Source: a virus. Taken from it: 20,245 nt of DNA. The stretch covers positions 23,687-43,931 of the IMG/VR virus record IMGVR_UViG_3300030333_005156. One strand, written 5' to 3'. The notes under the pieces are model-generated. The model worked only from the letters and a program-made list of their open reading frames with translations. It searched no databases and was not told the DNA's origin. Position numbers and translations under genes: made by a program. Shown here piece after piece: positions 1-9,120 of this stretch. The stretch's first letter is position 1. Each line of letters begins with the position of its first letter.

Positions 1-3000
1 ACCTATATAAATTACTATCATAATATACACTCTGATGTTGACTTGGTATATATGAAGAACTATAAGGTATATGTGCTGATGCACTTGCACTTGATGAATA
101 AAAATATACCATTTCTTGATTATGTTCTGCTAATCTTGAACCACTTATATTTGGTTGTAATACTTCACCAAAGGTTGTTCCCTCACCACCTGATGTTACA
201 CTTGCAGTTGCATAATTGTATCCATATGCTGTTTTTTGGTCTACAACATTCAATTTTAATAATGTTGGTTGATTCAAAGTACCAAGTGAACCACTATTAT
301 CTTGGAATCTCAAATTCACTTCACTTTCATGATAATCAGAACTTCCACCTATATCAAAATAAATATCATCTCTTGACCCACTTATGAATCTTGTTACTAA
401 TAATCCATCTTCATATTCACCTGCATTTTCATAATAACGATTATCATATTCAGGTCTATCCCCAACAATTTGTTTACTTCTTTCCAAAATATTTGGTTCT
501 ATTAAAACACCTGTTGTTGCTTTACTTCTAGCAGGAACCCATTGTTTTAATTGTGTAAATACACTTGGGTCATAATATGTTAGTATTCTTAAATAATCCC
601 AAAAGTTATTAGGTCTTGAATACTTTTGCCAATATTCTGTTCTTAATTTTTGTAATCCTCTATATGATAATTTATATTGGTCTCTTGGGTCTCCAATATA
701 ATCATCAAAATTAAAATCTGCAATACTATACATTATATCTTCATTAATAACATCAACTGGTGAAAAATAAATACCAACCTTTTCACTATCTATTGGTGCA
801 AAGTCTTGTGATGATTTTTCTCTACGCGATTCTGGAGAAAGATTACCAGTTAATGTAGTATCTTCAATTCTAATCTTTGTTGCATTTCTTCTCGTAGGGC
901 CGATATTTGGAACCTTTAATTGTTCTTTATCAACTAAACTTCTAAATGTATTTGTAGTAAATCCATTTGCTGAACCAGTTGTATCGGTTGGTGCACTTAT
1001 ATAATAATTTTGTTTATTCGCAACATTTGTTACATAAGATGTTGTATTTAAATTAATATTATTATCAAGTGAATGTCTTATTAATAAGTCATGGTAAGAT
1101 GAACTATAAGTATTACCATTATATGACTTAGGTGCTCTAACATGATTATTAAATATACTTTGACTTAATGGTTCTGACCATAAACGATATTCCATTAATG
1201 AACCACTATATCTTGCACCAAAGTTTGTATTTTGACCACCAAGATAAATATATTTTGAACCACCACTTCCAGTAAATGCAGCATTTATTGCACTACTACT
1301 TGCATGTCCTATACCTGTTGTTAAACTTGAACTTGTTTGGAATTTAATTCTTTCTCGTGTTGAGTCATATTGTTTTGCAGTTAACTCATACTTTACATTT
1401 CTTGATGTCAAATCATCACTCATTGGAACACCACTTGCACTAATTCTTGTCAACATCACACTCCACATATCATCATTATAAAATGGTTGTAAAGATGAAG
1501 TTATACCATACTCACCTGTTGATGCACTGATACTAAATTTTAAATATCCAAAATCATCTGCTGTTCCGTTGTCTTTTAAATGTATTGCCCAATCATTTTC
1601 TTTTTGTGCAATCACCATACTACCAGAACTTCCTACACTATGTGGTGTTCTAAATCTAAACTCTATTGTTTGTGGATAAATACTATCATTATCGGTTGTC
1701 CATAATGTTTTTATATATTGTGATGCATGAAAATCTAATGCATATGTAAATTTTCTTTTTACTTCATAACTAACTCTTTCTTGATTATCTGGGCCACCAT
1801 ATTCTCTTACTCTTAATATTGTAGATGGTATACCATAACAATTTAATATACCCTTTAGACATCTAATTGAACCTTTACTCTTTACAAAAAATGGTAAATT
1901 ATTTAATAATCGTTTCCATATTTCTTCAGTCACTTGTTCTTGTGGTGTTTCATATTTTGAACTACCATCTGCACCCTTACCTAACAGATATTCTGGTAAT
2001 ATCATCAAGTCATTTCCATTTGCCAATTCTAGCCCAAGTGATTTTGCATATGATGCAGCAATGTCTTTTGAAATACCCTCTGATATATTAGGTGATTTAG
2101 TATTAATATCTGTAATATGTTTTGTGTATACCCATATTTCATCAAATTGTTGTCCTACCATATCCATAAATTCTAAGAAAGGATTGTTTTGAGTATCATC
2201 AACAACATGTAATGGTAAATTATTAACTAATCTATCTTTATTTTCAATATCATAAATTGATGCACTTGATATCATAGTATCAAACCAAGTAGTTGCTGCA
2301 GAACCTGTTGAATGAATTAATGTATAGGGTTCTGATGAATTAGATTTAGGCCATGTGTTATCATGATATTGTCCTGCAGACGAACTTACATAAGATGAAC
2401 TTTCAAAATACATATAATGTTCAAATGGGTCAAAAGAATTGACAACTCTTTGTCTTTTATTTTCAAGTAATGAAATTTCACCAGCAGATGATGAAATAGG
2501 AACCAAGGATTGACTTGATTTATTATATCCCTCAATCAACTCCACTTTCTTTTTAAAGTTTTTTATTCTTCTTTCTGCACTTGAGAAATGTACAAAATTA
2601 CCAAAACCTATATCATCAGTTTGTAAATTAACATCTACTGATGTCCTATTAAATTCAGTATTAACTTGGACATCTAATAAACTACCACTAATTAATTTTC
2701 TTTCTATATCTTTATTAACCGAATCATCACTACCCAATAAACTTGTATGTGTTTCTAATCTTGTGGTTCTAAAGTTTATAGGATTTTCTACAGATTGTAA
2801 ATTTGGTAGTTGTAAAAATAAACCATCTGGGTCTTCATCTATAAATGGTATTAATCTTATTGTATCATTATGGTCAGGAAGTCTTTTCTCTACAAAAAAT
2901 ACTTTTTTATATTGTTCAATATCATCTGATAATGGTTGTTTAAGTTTAAAAACTCTTTTTAATTCTTGTGTTGAAAAGAAATCTTTATTTTCATTTGTGA

Positions 3001-4681
3001 CTAAATAATAATCATCATCACATACCATATATGTTTTAAATCTTTCTATGTTATTTTTTTCATATAATACATTCCAACCAAAAAAATCATAATTTCTTTT
3101 ATCAACACCATCATGTCCTACCTCGGCTGCAGCCTCATAATAACTGATATCAACTCTAATTCTATTATAATCTAACACCTCTACAATTTTTGCAACATAA
3201 TCAACATTAAAAGTTGTGTCTATAATAGTAGGTGGTGCTCCAGGAATAATATTATTTTGTAAGTTTTCTGCATCTGCATTATTTCCTGCTTCTTGTTCTG
3301 GTGTTGTAGTTACTTCCCATGTAAATGTTGGATTATTTTGGGTACCACCAGTATAATATCCAGCATGACTACCATGACCTTCTTGATTTTCTGGAACTGC
3401 AAGTAACATTTTAATTCTATTTCTTTGTTCAAGAAAACGCTCTTGCCAATGTTTATTTTCTGTAGTTTTCCATTTACCTAAAGATGCTGCAACTATATTG
3501 TTTGCAAATATTGTATGGTGTTTATCTAATATAAGATTCCATACTTGAAATGGTGGTTTTTGAAAATATTCGGTTCCTATTTCTTTTGACATAAACCAAC
3601 CATCTTTTGTTCTGATTGGATGATGGTCTGTAGTGATAAGGTTTTTATATTTAACCATTTTGTCACCAAAACCTCTATCACTTTTTATTACTTTTTTAAC
3701 TCTTGCAACACCTTTATCTGTTCTGACTTTCATACCAGCTCTCATCATCTTGATTGGTATTTGTCTACCATTACTTAGTGTTACTTTAGTGTTAGGATGA
3801 AAACAAACACCATCATAATCAAACTCTGACCCACCATCAAAATCCTCTGATTCAGTTGTTTCATTCTCTGTTTGTTCTTCTTCTGTAAATGCATCTGGAA
3901 CACTATCGTCTACAAAGTCATCTCCCTCACCCATACTATCATCAAAGTCTTCAGGATTTGAATCTTCATATACTTCTTCAGTTACGGTATATTGAAATAA
4001 TCTTGGTATTCTAATCTCACCACCAACCATATTTTGAGTAAAACCTCTATCACCATCTTGTAAATTTGCAATTAAAGTATGTTCATTGTCATCATCAAAT
4101 GTAAGTGAACCATCAGCATCTGATTCTGGCATATTAATGGGTCTATATTTAACGAGAGTATTCATCTCTCTAAAGTTTTTAAAATATGTTTGGTTTTTAA
4201 AATCTTGAGTAGATACAATTACTTCACTTCTATCACCAGAAATGTGTTCAAGGACATATTTTAAATCTCTTAAGAATAATTCTTTAGGTGGGTTTTGATA
4301 TATTTCCTCTGCAGACATCCCTGCAACACTTGAATAGTATCTTGTTTCATTATTTAATACTTGTGTTTGTACTTGACCTGCATATATTTGACCCTCATCA
4401 TCAACAAATACACTTTGGTCTCTACCAGCTAATTTTCTTAAAAATTTATAAACAACTCTATAGGTTCCCTCATGAAAACCCTCGTCCCTAAAGAGTTGTC
4501 CAATATTTAAATCAATAAAACCATCTTCAACATTTGGTGATAATTTTTTAGTGAATATTAAATTGTCTTCCTCATCATATGCATGAACAATAATAAAGTC
4601 ATTACCTCTACCAAAACTACTATATACCCTACCTGGGTTATAATATAATTCTCTTTCTTCTGGTGTAAATCCATATTCCAT
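1..4681 (-). CDS. Giant tail/baseplate structural protein with embedded Hint domain and LamG-like domain (partial, C-terminus beyond window)
   Basis: I read this frame codon by codon and it is open from the ATG at 4681 to the window edge, giving at least 1,560 residues with no stop. The ATG overlaps the TAA of the upstream gene by one base (TAATG). Visible parts in order: an N-terminal region of about 240 residues that I do not recognise; a very acidic linker (about 240-292); a Hint domain (293-400); a long unassigned region; a concanavalin/LamG-like beta sandwich (about 980-1185), with TIEFRFRTP near its start and YIYLGG then SGSLMEYRLW near its end; and a Ser/Tyr-rich C-terminal part. It is the last gene seen in the baseplate operon after gp25 and gp6, where T4 carries the large wedge protein gp7, so a baseplate or tail-fibre role is inferred from position. 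I do not claim homology to gp7. Confidence 0.9.
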   Translation of the reverse strand, partial: MEYGFTPEERELYYNPGRVYSSFGRGNDFIIVHAYDEEDNLIFTKKLSPNVEDGFIDLNIGQLFRDEGFHEGTYRVVYKFLRKLAGRDQSVFVDDEGQIYAGQVQTQVLNNETRYYSSVAGMSAEEIYQNPPKELFLRDLKYVLEHISGDRSEVIVSTQDFKNQTYFKNFREMNTLVKYRPINMPESDADGSLTFDDDNEHTLIANLQDGDRGFTQNMVGGEIRIPRLFQYTVTEEVYEDSNPEDFDDSMGEGDDFVDDSVPDAFTEEEQTENETTESEDFDGGSEFDYDGVCFHPNTKVTLSNGRQIPIKMMRAGMKVRTDKGVARVKKVIKSDRGFGDKMVKYKNLITTDHHPIRTKDGWFMSKEIGTEYFQKPPFQVWNLILDKHHTIFANNIVAASLGKWKTTENKHWQERFLEQRNRIKMLLAVPENQEGHGSHAGYYTGGTQNNPTFTWEVTTTPEQEAGNNADAENLQNNIIPGAPPTIIDTTFNVDYVAKIVEVLDYNRIRVDISYYEAAAEVGHDGVDKRNYDFFGWNVLYEKNNIERFKTYMVCDDDYYLVTNENKDFFSTQELKRVFKLKQPLSDDIEQYKKVFFVEKRLPDHNDTIRLIPFIDEDPDGLFLQLPNLQSVENPINFRTTRLETHTSLLGSDDSVNKDIERKLISGSLLDVQVNTEFNRTSVDVNLQTDDIGFGNFVHFSSAERRIKNFKKKVELIEGYNKSSQSLVPISSSAGEISLLENKRQRVVNSFDPFEHYMYFESSSYVSSSAGQYHDNTWPKSNSSEPYTLIHSTGSAATTWFDTMISSASIYDIENKDRLVNNLPLHVVDDTQNNPFLEFMDMVGQQFDEIWVYTKHITDINTKSPNISEGISKDIAASYAKSLGLELANGNDLMILPEYLLGKGADGSSKYETPQEQVTEEIWKRLLNNLPFFVKSKGSIRCLKGILNCYGIPSTILRVREYGGPDNQERVSYEVKRKFTYALDFHASQYIKTLWTTDNDSIYPQTIEFRFRTPHSVGSSGSMVIAQKENDWAIHLKDNGTADDFGYLKFSISASTGEYGITSSLQPFYNDDMWSVMLTRISASGVPMSDDLTSRNVKYELTAKQYDSTRERIKFQTSSSLTTGIGHASSSAINAAFTGSGGSKYIYLGGQNTNFGARYSGSLMEYRLWSEPLSQSIFNNHVRAPKSYNGNTYSSSYHDLLIRHSLDNNINLNTTSYVTNVANKQNYYISAPTDTTGSANGFTTNTFRSLVDKEQLKVPNIGPTRRNATKIRIEDTTLTGNLSPESRREKSSQDFAPIDSEKVGIYFSPVDVINEDIMYSIADFNFDDYIGDPRDQYKLSYRGLQKLRTEYWQKYSRPNNFWDYLRILTYYDPSVFTQLKQWVPARSKATTGVLIEPNILERSKQIVGDRPEYDNRYYENAGEYEDGLLVTRFISGSRDDIYFDIGGSSDYHESEVNLRFQDNSGSLGTLNQPTLLKLNVVDQKTAYGYNYATASVTSGGEGTTFGEVLQPNISGSRLAEHNQEMVYFYSSSASASAHIPYSSSYIPSQHQSVYYDSNLYR
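3482..3805 (-). other. Hint (hedgehog/intein-type autoprocessing) domain inside the giant tail protein
   Basis: Residues 293-400 of the giant protein show the Hint blocks in order. Block A starts at Cys293 (CFHPNTKVTLSNG). Block B has the TxxH signature at 350-353, followed by HPI and a GW (ITTDHHPIRTKDGW). Block F is VWNLILDKHHTIFANNIV (380-397). At the C-terminal junction, where inteins end in His-Asn followed by Cys/Ser/Thr, the sequence is Ala-Ala followed by Ser400. The thioester-forming Cys and the block B His are kept and the Asn that cyclises in splicing is absent. About 108 residues leave no room for a homing endonuclease. By family knowledge this favours N-terminal cleavage, as in hedgehog or type-B bacterial intein-like domains, over protein splicing. 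Confidence 0.85.
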
Positions 4682-5043
4682 TATATGTCTCCACTCCTAT
4701 CTTCTTCATCATAGTATTGAGTAAAATTTTCTGAAATAAAAACTTTAAATTCTCTTTCTTTATTTATTTCAGGTAACATATCATCATTAAAATATTGTTG
4801 TTCATTCATAACACGAACATATTCATATAATTCTTCGTTTGCAGAACCAAGATTATCAGGGTCTTCATATGATAACAATACACCATTACCATCTCGTATT
4901 GGTTTATTTGCATCAAATGAACCACTTTCTTGCATTTTTTGTTTTGCATCATTTATATCACGCTCTAATGCAATCCTTTCTGCATCAAGTATTCGTGTGT
5001 AAAGCTCTGACCTATTTCTCGCTTGTTCTTTTGTGTATGGCAT
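4681..5043 (-). CDS. Small acidic protein of the baseplate operon, function unknown
   Basis: This 120-residue protein is not recognised. The N-terminal half is predicted to be helical and rich in charged residues (MPYTKEQARNRSELYTRILD, then an ALERDINDAKQKM helix). The C-terminal half is acidic and ends DEEDRSGDI. There is no signal peptide or membrane segment. It starts two bases after the TAA of the 391-residue gene, and its stop overlaps the ATG of the giant protein, so it is translated as part of the same late mRNA. Position suggests a small wedge component, or an assembly partner of the giant protein, but nothing in the sequence proves it. Confidence 0.75.
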   Translation of the reverse strand: MPYTKEQARNRSELYTRILDAERIALERDINDAKQKMQESGSFDANKPIRDGNGVLLSYEDPDNLGSANEELYEYVRVMNEQQYFNDDMLPEINKEREFKVFISENFTQYYDEEDRSGDI

Positions 5044-5045
5044 TG

Positions 5046-6221
5046 TTATCTCTCAATGTTTCTTACAACCTTAAATGACCATGCTGGGTCACTATAATAA
5101 TTTATTATTTCTTCTGATGTACCACTACCACTTACAACTTTAATTGAAATATCATAATGTCTTTCTGATTGAAAACTATCCATTCTTAGATTGAAATAAT
5201 TACCTGTTGAATCACAACTAACTTTAGAACCTGTTCCAAATGGAACAATAGTTTCTTCAGTAACAGAATCTTTAATTGAATAATAAGTTGATGCACTTGG
5301 TAGTGTTCTAATTGTTAGACCCTCAGGTGTAGTATTAAATACTCTATCATTATATCTCGGTCTACCAACTAATCTAAATCTTGATATTGATTTTTCTAAA
5401 TATTCTTCTCTTATACCTTTAAAATAAATTACGGTATCTTCCAATGCACTACCTGTTAGTTGTGTTAAACTTCCTGTTGACCAACTTGAATCATCCCAAA
5501 CAACCTCTAATGATGGTGGATAGATTGTGTGTGTTTCTCTTGAGAAAAATTGTAATGTCCCAAATCTTGAAGTTCCACCCTCATCTGAATCTGAATCACC
5601 ACTAAAGCTATAAGATGTTCCATAGGAACCTGTTGATTCTCTCTTAATTATAAATCCATTATTAGGATATATTGAACTTGAATGTATATGATTATTAACC
5701 AAATCAGTTACATCAAATCTAACATCTCGTTTATCATAAGTTAAATCATAAGATTGACTTATATTATATTGTGAATATGAATCTTGTGAACCAGTAAACC
5801 ATGCACCACCATCAGTAGTAATTGAACCAGTTACCCATGGTGTTTCTTTTTGTTGGTCTCTATATTTAAATGATGCACCATCTTCTGTTACAGGACTATC
5901 AAACTTTTTACCAGTTCCTGACTTCCAACTACCACTAATCATATAGATATGTAAATTTTGTTCTGCTTCTAAATCTTTTGAACCAGCATCATATAAATTT
6001 AAATAAAATTTTGCAGTAGTAGGTATCTTACCATCTTGTATTGATTGTGATACATATGAATAATCTACTTCCAATAATATACGAGATATATTTATTGTGC
6101 TACCATCATCACTTACTTCTTTAACAACTTCAAGTATCTCATCGTGACCTGCATTTAATGATGAAGTAGTTCCACCAGAAAATAATGTTGTATCCTTTTT
6201 TATATATTCAAAATAATGCAT
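5046..6221 (-). CDS. Beta-rich virion structural protein, DNRLRE-like N-terminal half
   Basis: 391 residues. The ATG overlaps the TAA of gp6 (TAATG) and has AGGAGA seven bases upstream. The N-terminal half has the layout of DNRLRE-type extracellular beta domains: a start with a string of small residues and LNAGHDEILEV, then SRILLEVDYSYV, a hydrophobic KFYLNLYDAG strand, a SGSWKSGTG turn, and RFDVTDLVNNHI followed by NNGFIIKRE. DNRLRE domains are known in large surface-exposed fibrous proteins. The second half (about 225-391) is also beta-rich, ending DPAWSFKVVRNIER. It lies between gp6 and the giant tail protein, so I infer a baseplate-proximal structural or fibre-attachment protein. The DNRLRE assignment is pattern-based and tentative. 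Confidence 0.8.
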   Translation of the reverse strand: MHYFEYIKKDTTLFSGGTTSSLNAGHDEILEVVKEVSDDGSTINISRILLEVDYSYVSQSIQDGKIPTTAKFYLNLYDAGSKDLEAEQNLHIYMISGSWKSGTGKKFDSPVTEDGASFKYRDQQKETPWVTGSITTDGGAWFTGSQDSYSQYNISQSYDLTYDKRDVRFDVTDLVNNHIHSSSIYPNNGFIIKRESTGSYGTSYSFSGDSDSDEGGTSRFGTLQFFSRETHTIYPPSLEVVWDDSSWSTGSLTQLTGSALEDTVIYFKGIREEYLEKSISRFRLVGRPRYNDRVFNTTPEGLTIRTLPSASTYYSIKDSVTEETIVPFGTGSKVSCDSTGNYFNLRMDSFQSERHYDISIKVVSGSGTSEEIINYYSDPAWSFKVVRNIER

Positions 6222-8197
6222 TAGAAATCTCCTACTACTCTACCCTCAATATCTGAATCTGGGAATTTTACTTCAAATATACTTGGGTCTAATGATGGAT
6301 ATACCACACCATCTCTTGATGCTGATGATATGTCATATATGTTACCACTATATTCACTTGTTACTAAGTGTTTATTTTCAATACAAACTATATCTTTATT
6401 TGGATTATTGTGGTCAGGTGGAACAATACTTGCAACACCATCAACTAAAGAAATTTGATAGGCAATATCACTTAATACTATTGGTTGACCAATTTGCCAC
6501 TTATCAATTTTAAAATAGTCTTTTACCTTTTGGATTGCTCTAAATAATACATCATTTTTATTAAATCCTCTTTTTGTAATAATATTAAATCTAACACCTA
6601 TATTAATAATATATGCATTCTTAATGTTGATTGCATCTGTTACCATTCTATATTGTGATAGATAAATTTTTAAATTTTCTTTTACTGCTCTATTTACAGC
6701 AATAAGTTTTTTATTTGCATCATATCCAAGAACATACATATTTAATGCCAATGGATTTGGATTAATACTTACATTTTCATTTTCTACTACTTCACCAGTA
6801 ACACTATCTACATATGTTTCAGTAGCCTTTTCTAATTGTTCATCTTGAACAATAAATGCTTTTGCAATATTACCATATTTTTGTGGTAATGAATATATTC
6901 TTGTAATATAATCTTTTTGTGTTACTGAACGACCTTGTGCATTAAATATAGATGCTGCATTTAAACGAATAGATTCTATTGGTTCCTCACCACTACCACC
7001 TGATGCAGGTTTTGGGTTTGTAAAAGATAAACTTTCTTCTGCAGTTTGTTTTTTTGTTGAATCTAAATTATCACCTGTAATTGTAAAAGTTACATCACTT
7101 GAATTTGTGATGGTATTAGAAATTACATTATGTTCAACATCTCCACCATGATTATATTTTACGGTTAAAGTTGTATTACTTGGTGCAAGACCAAAAGTTT
7201 TTGTTTTTAAAAAATTACTTGGGTCAAATGTTTCATCTATCTTTGAAACACCTACTCCTAAAGAAGAACCAACACTATCTGGATTTGGTATTATTTCTTC
7301 ATCAGGATTATCTGATATACCAGCACCAAACAATAATTCTGTTTTTAAATCTGTTCCTCTAATATTTGTTGAAAATCTTTTTGAAGTTTTAATTAATTTT
7401 AATAGATAAGGTGTATCGTTTGCATATTGTGCAAGGTTTGGGTCATTGGTTGTAGAATTTTCTTCATCTTCATATACGGTATCTTGTGCAAGATAAGGAA
7501 CTTGATACCAATTATTACCATTACTATCTGTTACAGAAATAACCTCAGTTACATTAGGTTCAGATAAAACAATTTTGTCAAACTTTTTTGCAGAAGTAAA
7601 TGTAAATGTTTCTGATTTTCTTTGACCACTTTTTACGAGAGCCTTTTTAGTTAATTTAAATTCTGTTGGAACATTACCACTTGATGGTTCCAATGCCTCT
7701 TTAACAAGTGGGTCTAATGAACTTGACACTTTAAAGTTAACATCATCCAACATAGTAAAATCAACACCACTTGTTGATGATACAACACTATTAGAACTCA
7801 TTATACCAGCATAACTTAAATCAGGAATATACTCATCCGATGCATTTACCTTTGCAGGAACATTCATTGATACTTCTATCTCTGCAGTTGCAGGTGAAGC
7901 TGTTTTTGGTTTGTATCCTAAAGATTGTGCAATATCATAAATATTCTTTTTCTCTTCTGCTTGTAAAATTAATGTTTCTCTAAATTGATTATCCACATAA
8001 AAATTTAATACATCACCAACATATGCTGCCATCTCTATGAACATCATACCTGGGTCTGATTCATTAAAGTCATTATATGTATTTGGAAAATATGATTTTG
8101 CAAACTCAATAATATTCTGTCTTATTGTTGAGAAATCTCTTCCAAGATAATTTACTTCTTTTTTAACTACTTTTTTATTTGTTCCATAATCAGACAT
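6221..8197 (-). CDS. 6: Baseplate wedge protein, gp6 / baseplate J family
   Basis: 658 residues, close to the length of T4 gp6. The N-terminus carries the hallmark of T4-like gp6 proteins: LGRDFSTIRQNIIEFAKSYF, then DFNESDPGMMFIEMAAYVGD (residues about 19-63), followed by a FYVDNQFRETLI helix. The C-terminal half has the baseplate J-type core around ARDGVVYP and earlier AASIFNAQGRSVTQKDYITR (about 412-432), where the protein typically begins its second conserved part. In T4, gp6 dimers join neighbouring wedges into the ring around the hub and drive sheath-contraction signalling. The start is supported by GGAG inside the end of gp25, seven bases before the ATG. The order gp25 then gp6 is typical of contractile phages. 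Confidence 0.95.
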   Translation of the reverse strand: MSDYGTNKKVVKKEVNYLGRDFSTIRQNIIEFAKSYFPNTYNDFNESDPGMMFIEMAAYVGDVLNFYVDNQFRETLILQAEEKKNIYDIAQSLGYKPKTASPATAEIEVSMNVPAKVNASDEYIPDLSYAGIMSSNSVVSSTSGVDFTMLDDVNFKVSSSLDPLVKEALEPSSGNVPTEFKLTKKALVKSGQRKSETFTFTSAKKFDKIVLSEPNVTEVISVTDSNGNNWYQVPYLAQDTVYEDEENSTTNDPNLAQYANDTPYLLKLIKTSKRFSTNIRGTDLKTELLFGAGISDNPDEEIIPNPDSVGSSLGVGVSKIDETFDPSNFLKTKTFGLAPSNTTLTVKYNHGGDVEHNVISNTITNSSDVTFTITGDNLDSTKKQTAEESLSFTNPKPASGGSGEEPIESIRLNAASIFNAQGRSVTQKDYITRIYSLPQKYGNIAKAFIVQDEQLEKATETYVDSVTGEVVENENVSINPNPLALNMYVLGYDANKKLIAVNRAVKENLKIYLSQYRMVTDAINIKNAYIINIGVRFNIITKRGFNKNDVLFRAIQKVKDYFKIDKWQIGQPIVLSDIAYQISLVDGVASIVPPDHNNPNKDIVCIENKHLVTSEYSGNIYDISSASRDGVVYPSLDPSIFEVKFPDSDIEGRVVGDF

Positions 8198-8199
8198 TT

Positions 8200-8619
8200 T
8201 TATGCTCCAACACTTCTATTAAAATTGAATGTTATATTTTCTAAAGATTCTTTTTCAGTCTCTATAAAGTATTCTAATTGTATTTGTACCAAATTAGGAT
8301 TACTTGCATCTTGAACCACGAATATATTATTAACATTAACATAAGGTAACCAATTTTCAATTGCATCTCTGATAGTTTCCTCTATCTTATTATCAAAGTC
8401 GTCTACGATTGGTTCAAATAATAAATTTGTTAGTTCCGAACCAAATTCTGGTTGGAAAGGTCTTTCACCTTTTGATGTTAACAACAAATTTCTAAGATTT
8501 GATTTAGTTTGCTCTAATAAAGTTTTACTTTGGTTAAAAGTAGAAAAAAGATTACTCGTCATTGGAAATCTTAATCCGACAAACTTGTCAGGATTTTTAT
8601 CTGTTGCTCTTACACCCAT
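8200..8619 (-). CDS. 25: Baseplate wedge protein gp25 (GPW_gp25 family)
   Basis: 139 residues, the usual size for gp25. The signature LLLTSKGERPFQPEFG (residues 45-60) followed by SELTNLLFEP is the conserved core of the gp25/lysozyme-like baseplate family shared by T4, Mu, P2 and contractile injection systems. Gp25 sits in the inner baseplate next to gp6 and gp53 and is thought to nucleate sheath assembly. The gene starts three bases after the upstream TAA, with an AAGGGA ribosome binding site, and ends two bases before gp6. No key residue of the motif is missing. Confidence 0.96.
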   Translation of the reverse strand: MGVRATDKNPDKFVGLRFPMTSNLFSTFNQSKTLLEQTKSNLRNLLLTSKGERPFQPEFGSELTNLLFEPIVDDFDNKIEETIRDAIENWLPYVNVNNIFVVQDASNPNLVQIQLEYFIETEKESLENITFNFNRSVGA

Positions 8620-8622
8620 TTA

Positions 8623-9108
8623 TTATTTTTTTCCCTTGAATTTATCATGATTTATTAAGTCACTATAGTCACGAGTCAATGCATTCTTTAATGAATCTGG
8701 TAATTGTTCTGAAGTAACTCCTGCCTCTTTCATAGTTTGGACTGCTGCTATTTCTCTTTGAACTTTTTTATCACCACCTGCTACGAGACCATCTCCATAA
8801 CCTAACAACTCTGCTGCTCGTGATGAATCAAATGTTCCATTACCCATTGTAGGCCATTCAGAATCTTCTGTTTCACCTTGACTTAAACCTATAGTTTCAT
8901 TTAACACTTCATTCAATGGCCCATTTTTTGTAAACTGAACCTTTTCCTTTTTCTCAATAGGTTTGATTTTTTCCACATTTTTTATGGTTTCTTTTGCGAG
9001 AGACTTAAGAGATTGTTTGTTCTCCTTTATAAATATCTCATTGACTTGTTTTTTAACTTCTTTACGAACTACTAATTCTATTATTTTTATTAGTTCTGTT
9101 TTTTTCAT
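8623..9108 (-). CDS. Small virion-associated protein upstream of gp25, function unknown
   Basis: 161 residues, not recognised by name. The N-terminal 60 residues are lysine-rich and helical (MKKTELIKIIELVVRKEVKK), a style often seen in small proteins of marine T4-like phages. A middle segment (about 70-110) is Gly/Ser-rich with EWPTMGNGTFDSSRAAELLG. The C-terminus is helical and basic, ending HDKFKGKK. The gene has GGAG seven bases before the ATG and lies directly between the 144-residue gene and gp25. Its place in the baseplate operon suggests a structural or assembly role; no catalytic motif is visible. Confidence 0.8.
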   Translation of the reverse strand: MKKTELIKIIELVVRKEVKKQVNEIFIKENKQSLKSLAKETIKNVEKIKPIEKKEKVQFTKNGPLNEVLNETIGLSQGETEDSEWPTMGNGTFDSSRAAELLGYGDGLVAGGDKKVQREIAAVQTMKEAGVTSEQLPDSLKNALTRDYSDLINHDKFKGKK

Positions 9109-9120
9109 GTTATTACTCCT

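Noticed and set aside
43-387. Plus-strand open frame of 114 codons
   Set aside because: It is antisense to the giant tail protein, whose frame is fully open here, and its product is a His/Leu-rich, repetitive sequence typical of a shadow of AT-rich minus-strand coding DNA.
2763-3008. Plus-strand open frame of 81 codons
   Set aside because: It lies wholly inside the giant gene on the opposite strand and has no ribosome binding site or recognisable product.
3482-3805. A full splicing intein with homing endonuclease
   Set aside because: The domain is only about 108 residues, has no endonuclease insert, and lacks the terminal Asn and usual His-Asn needed for splicing.
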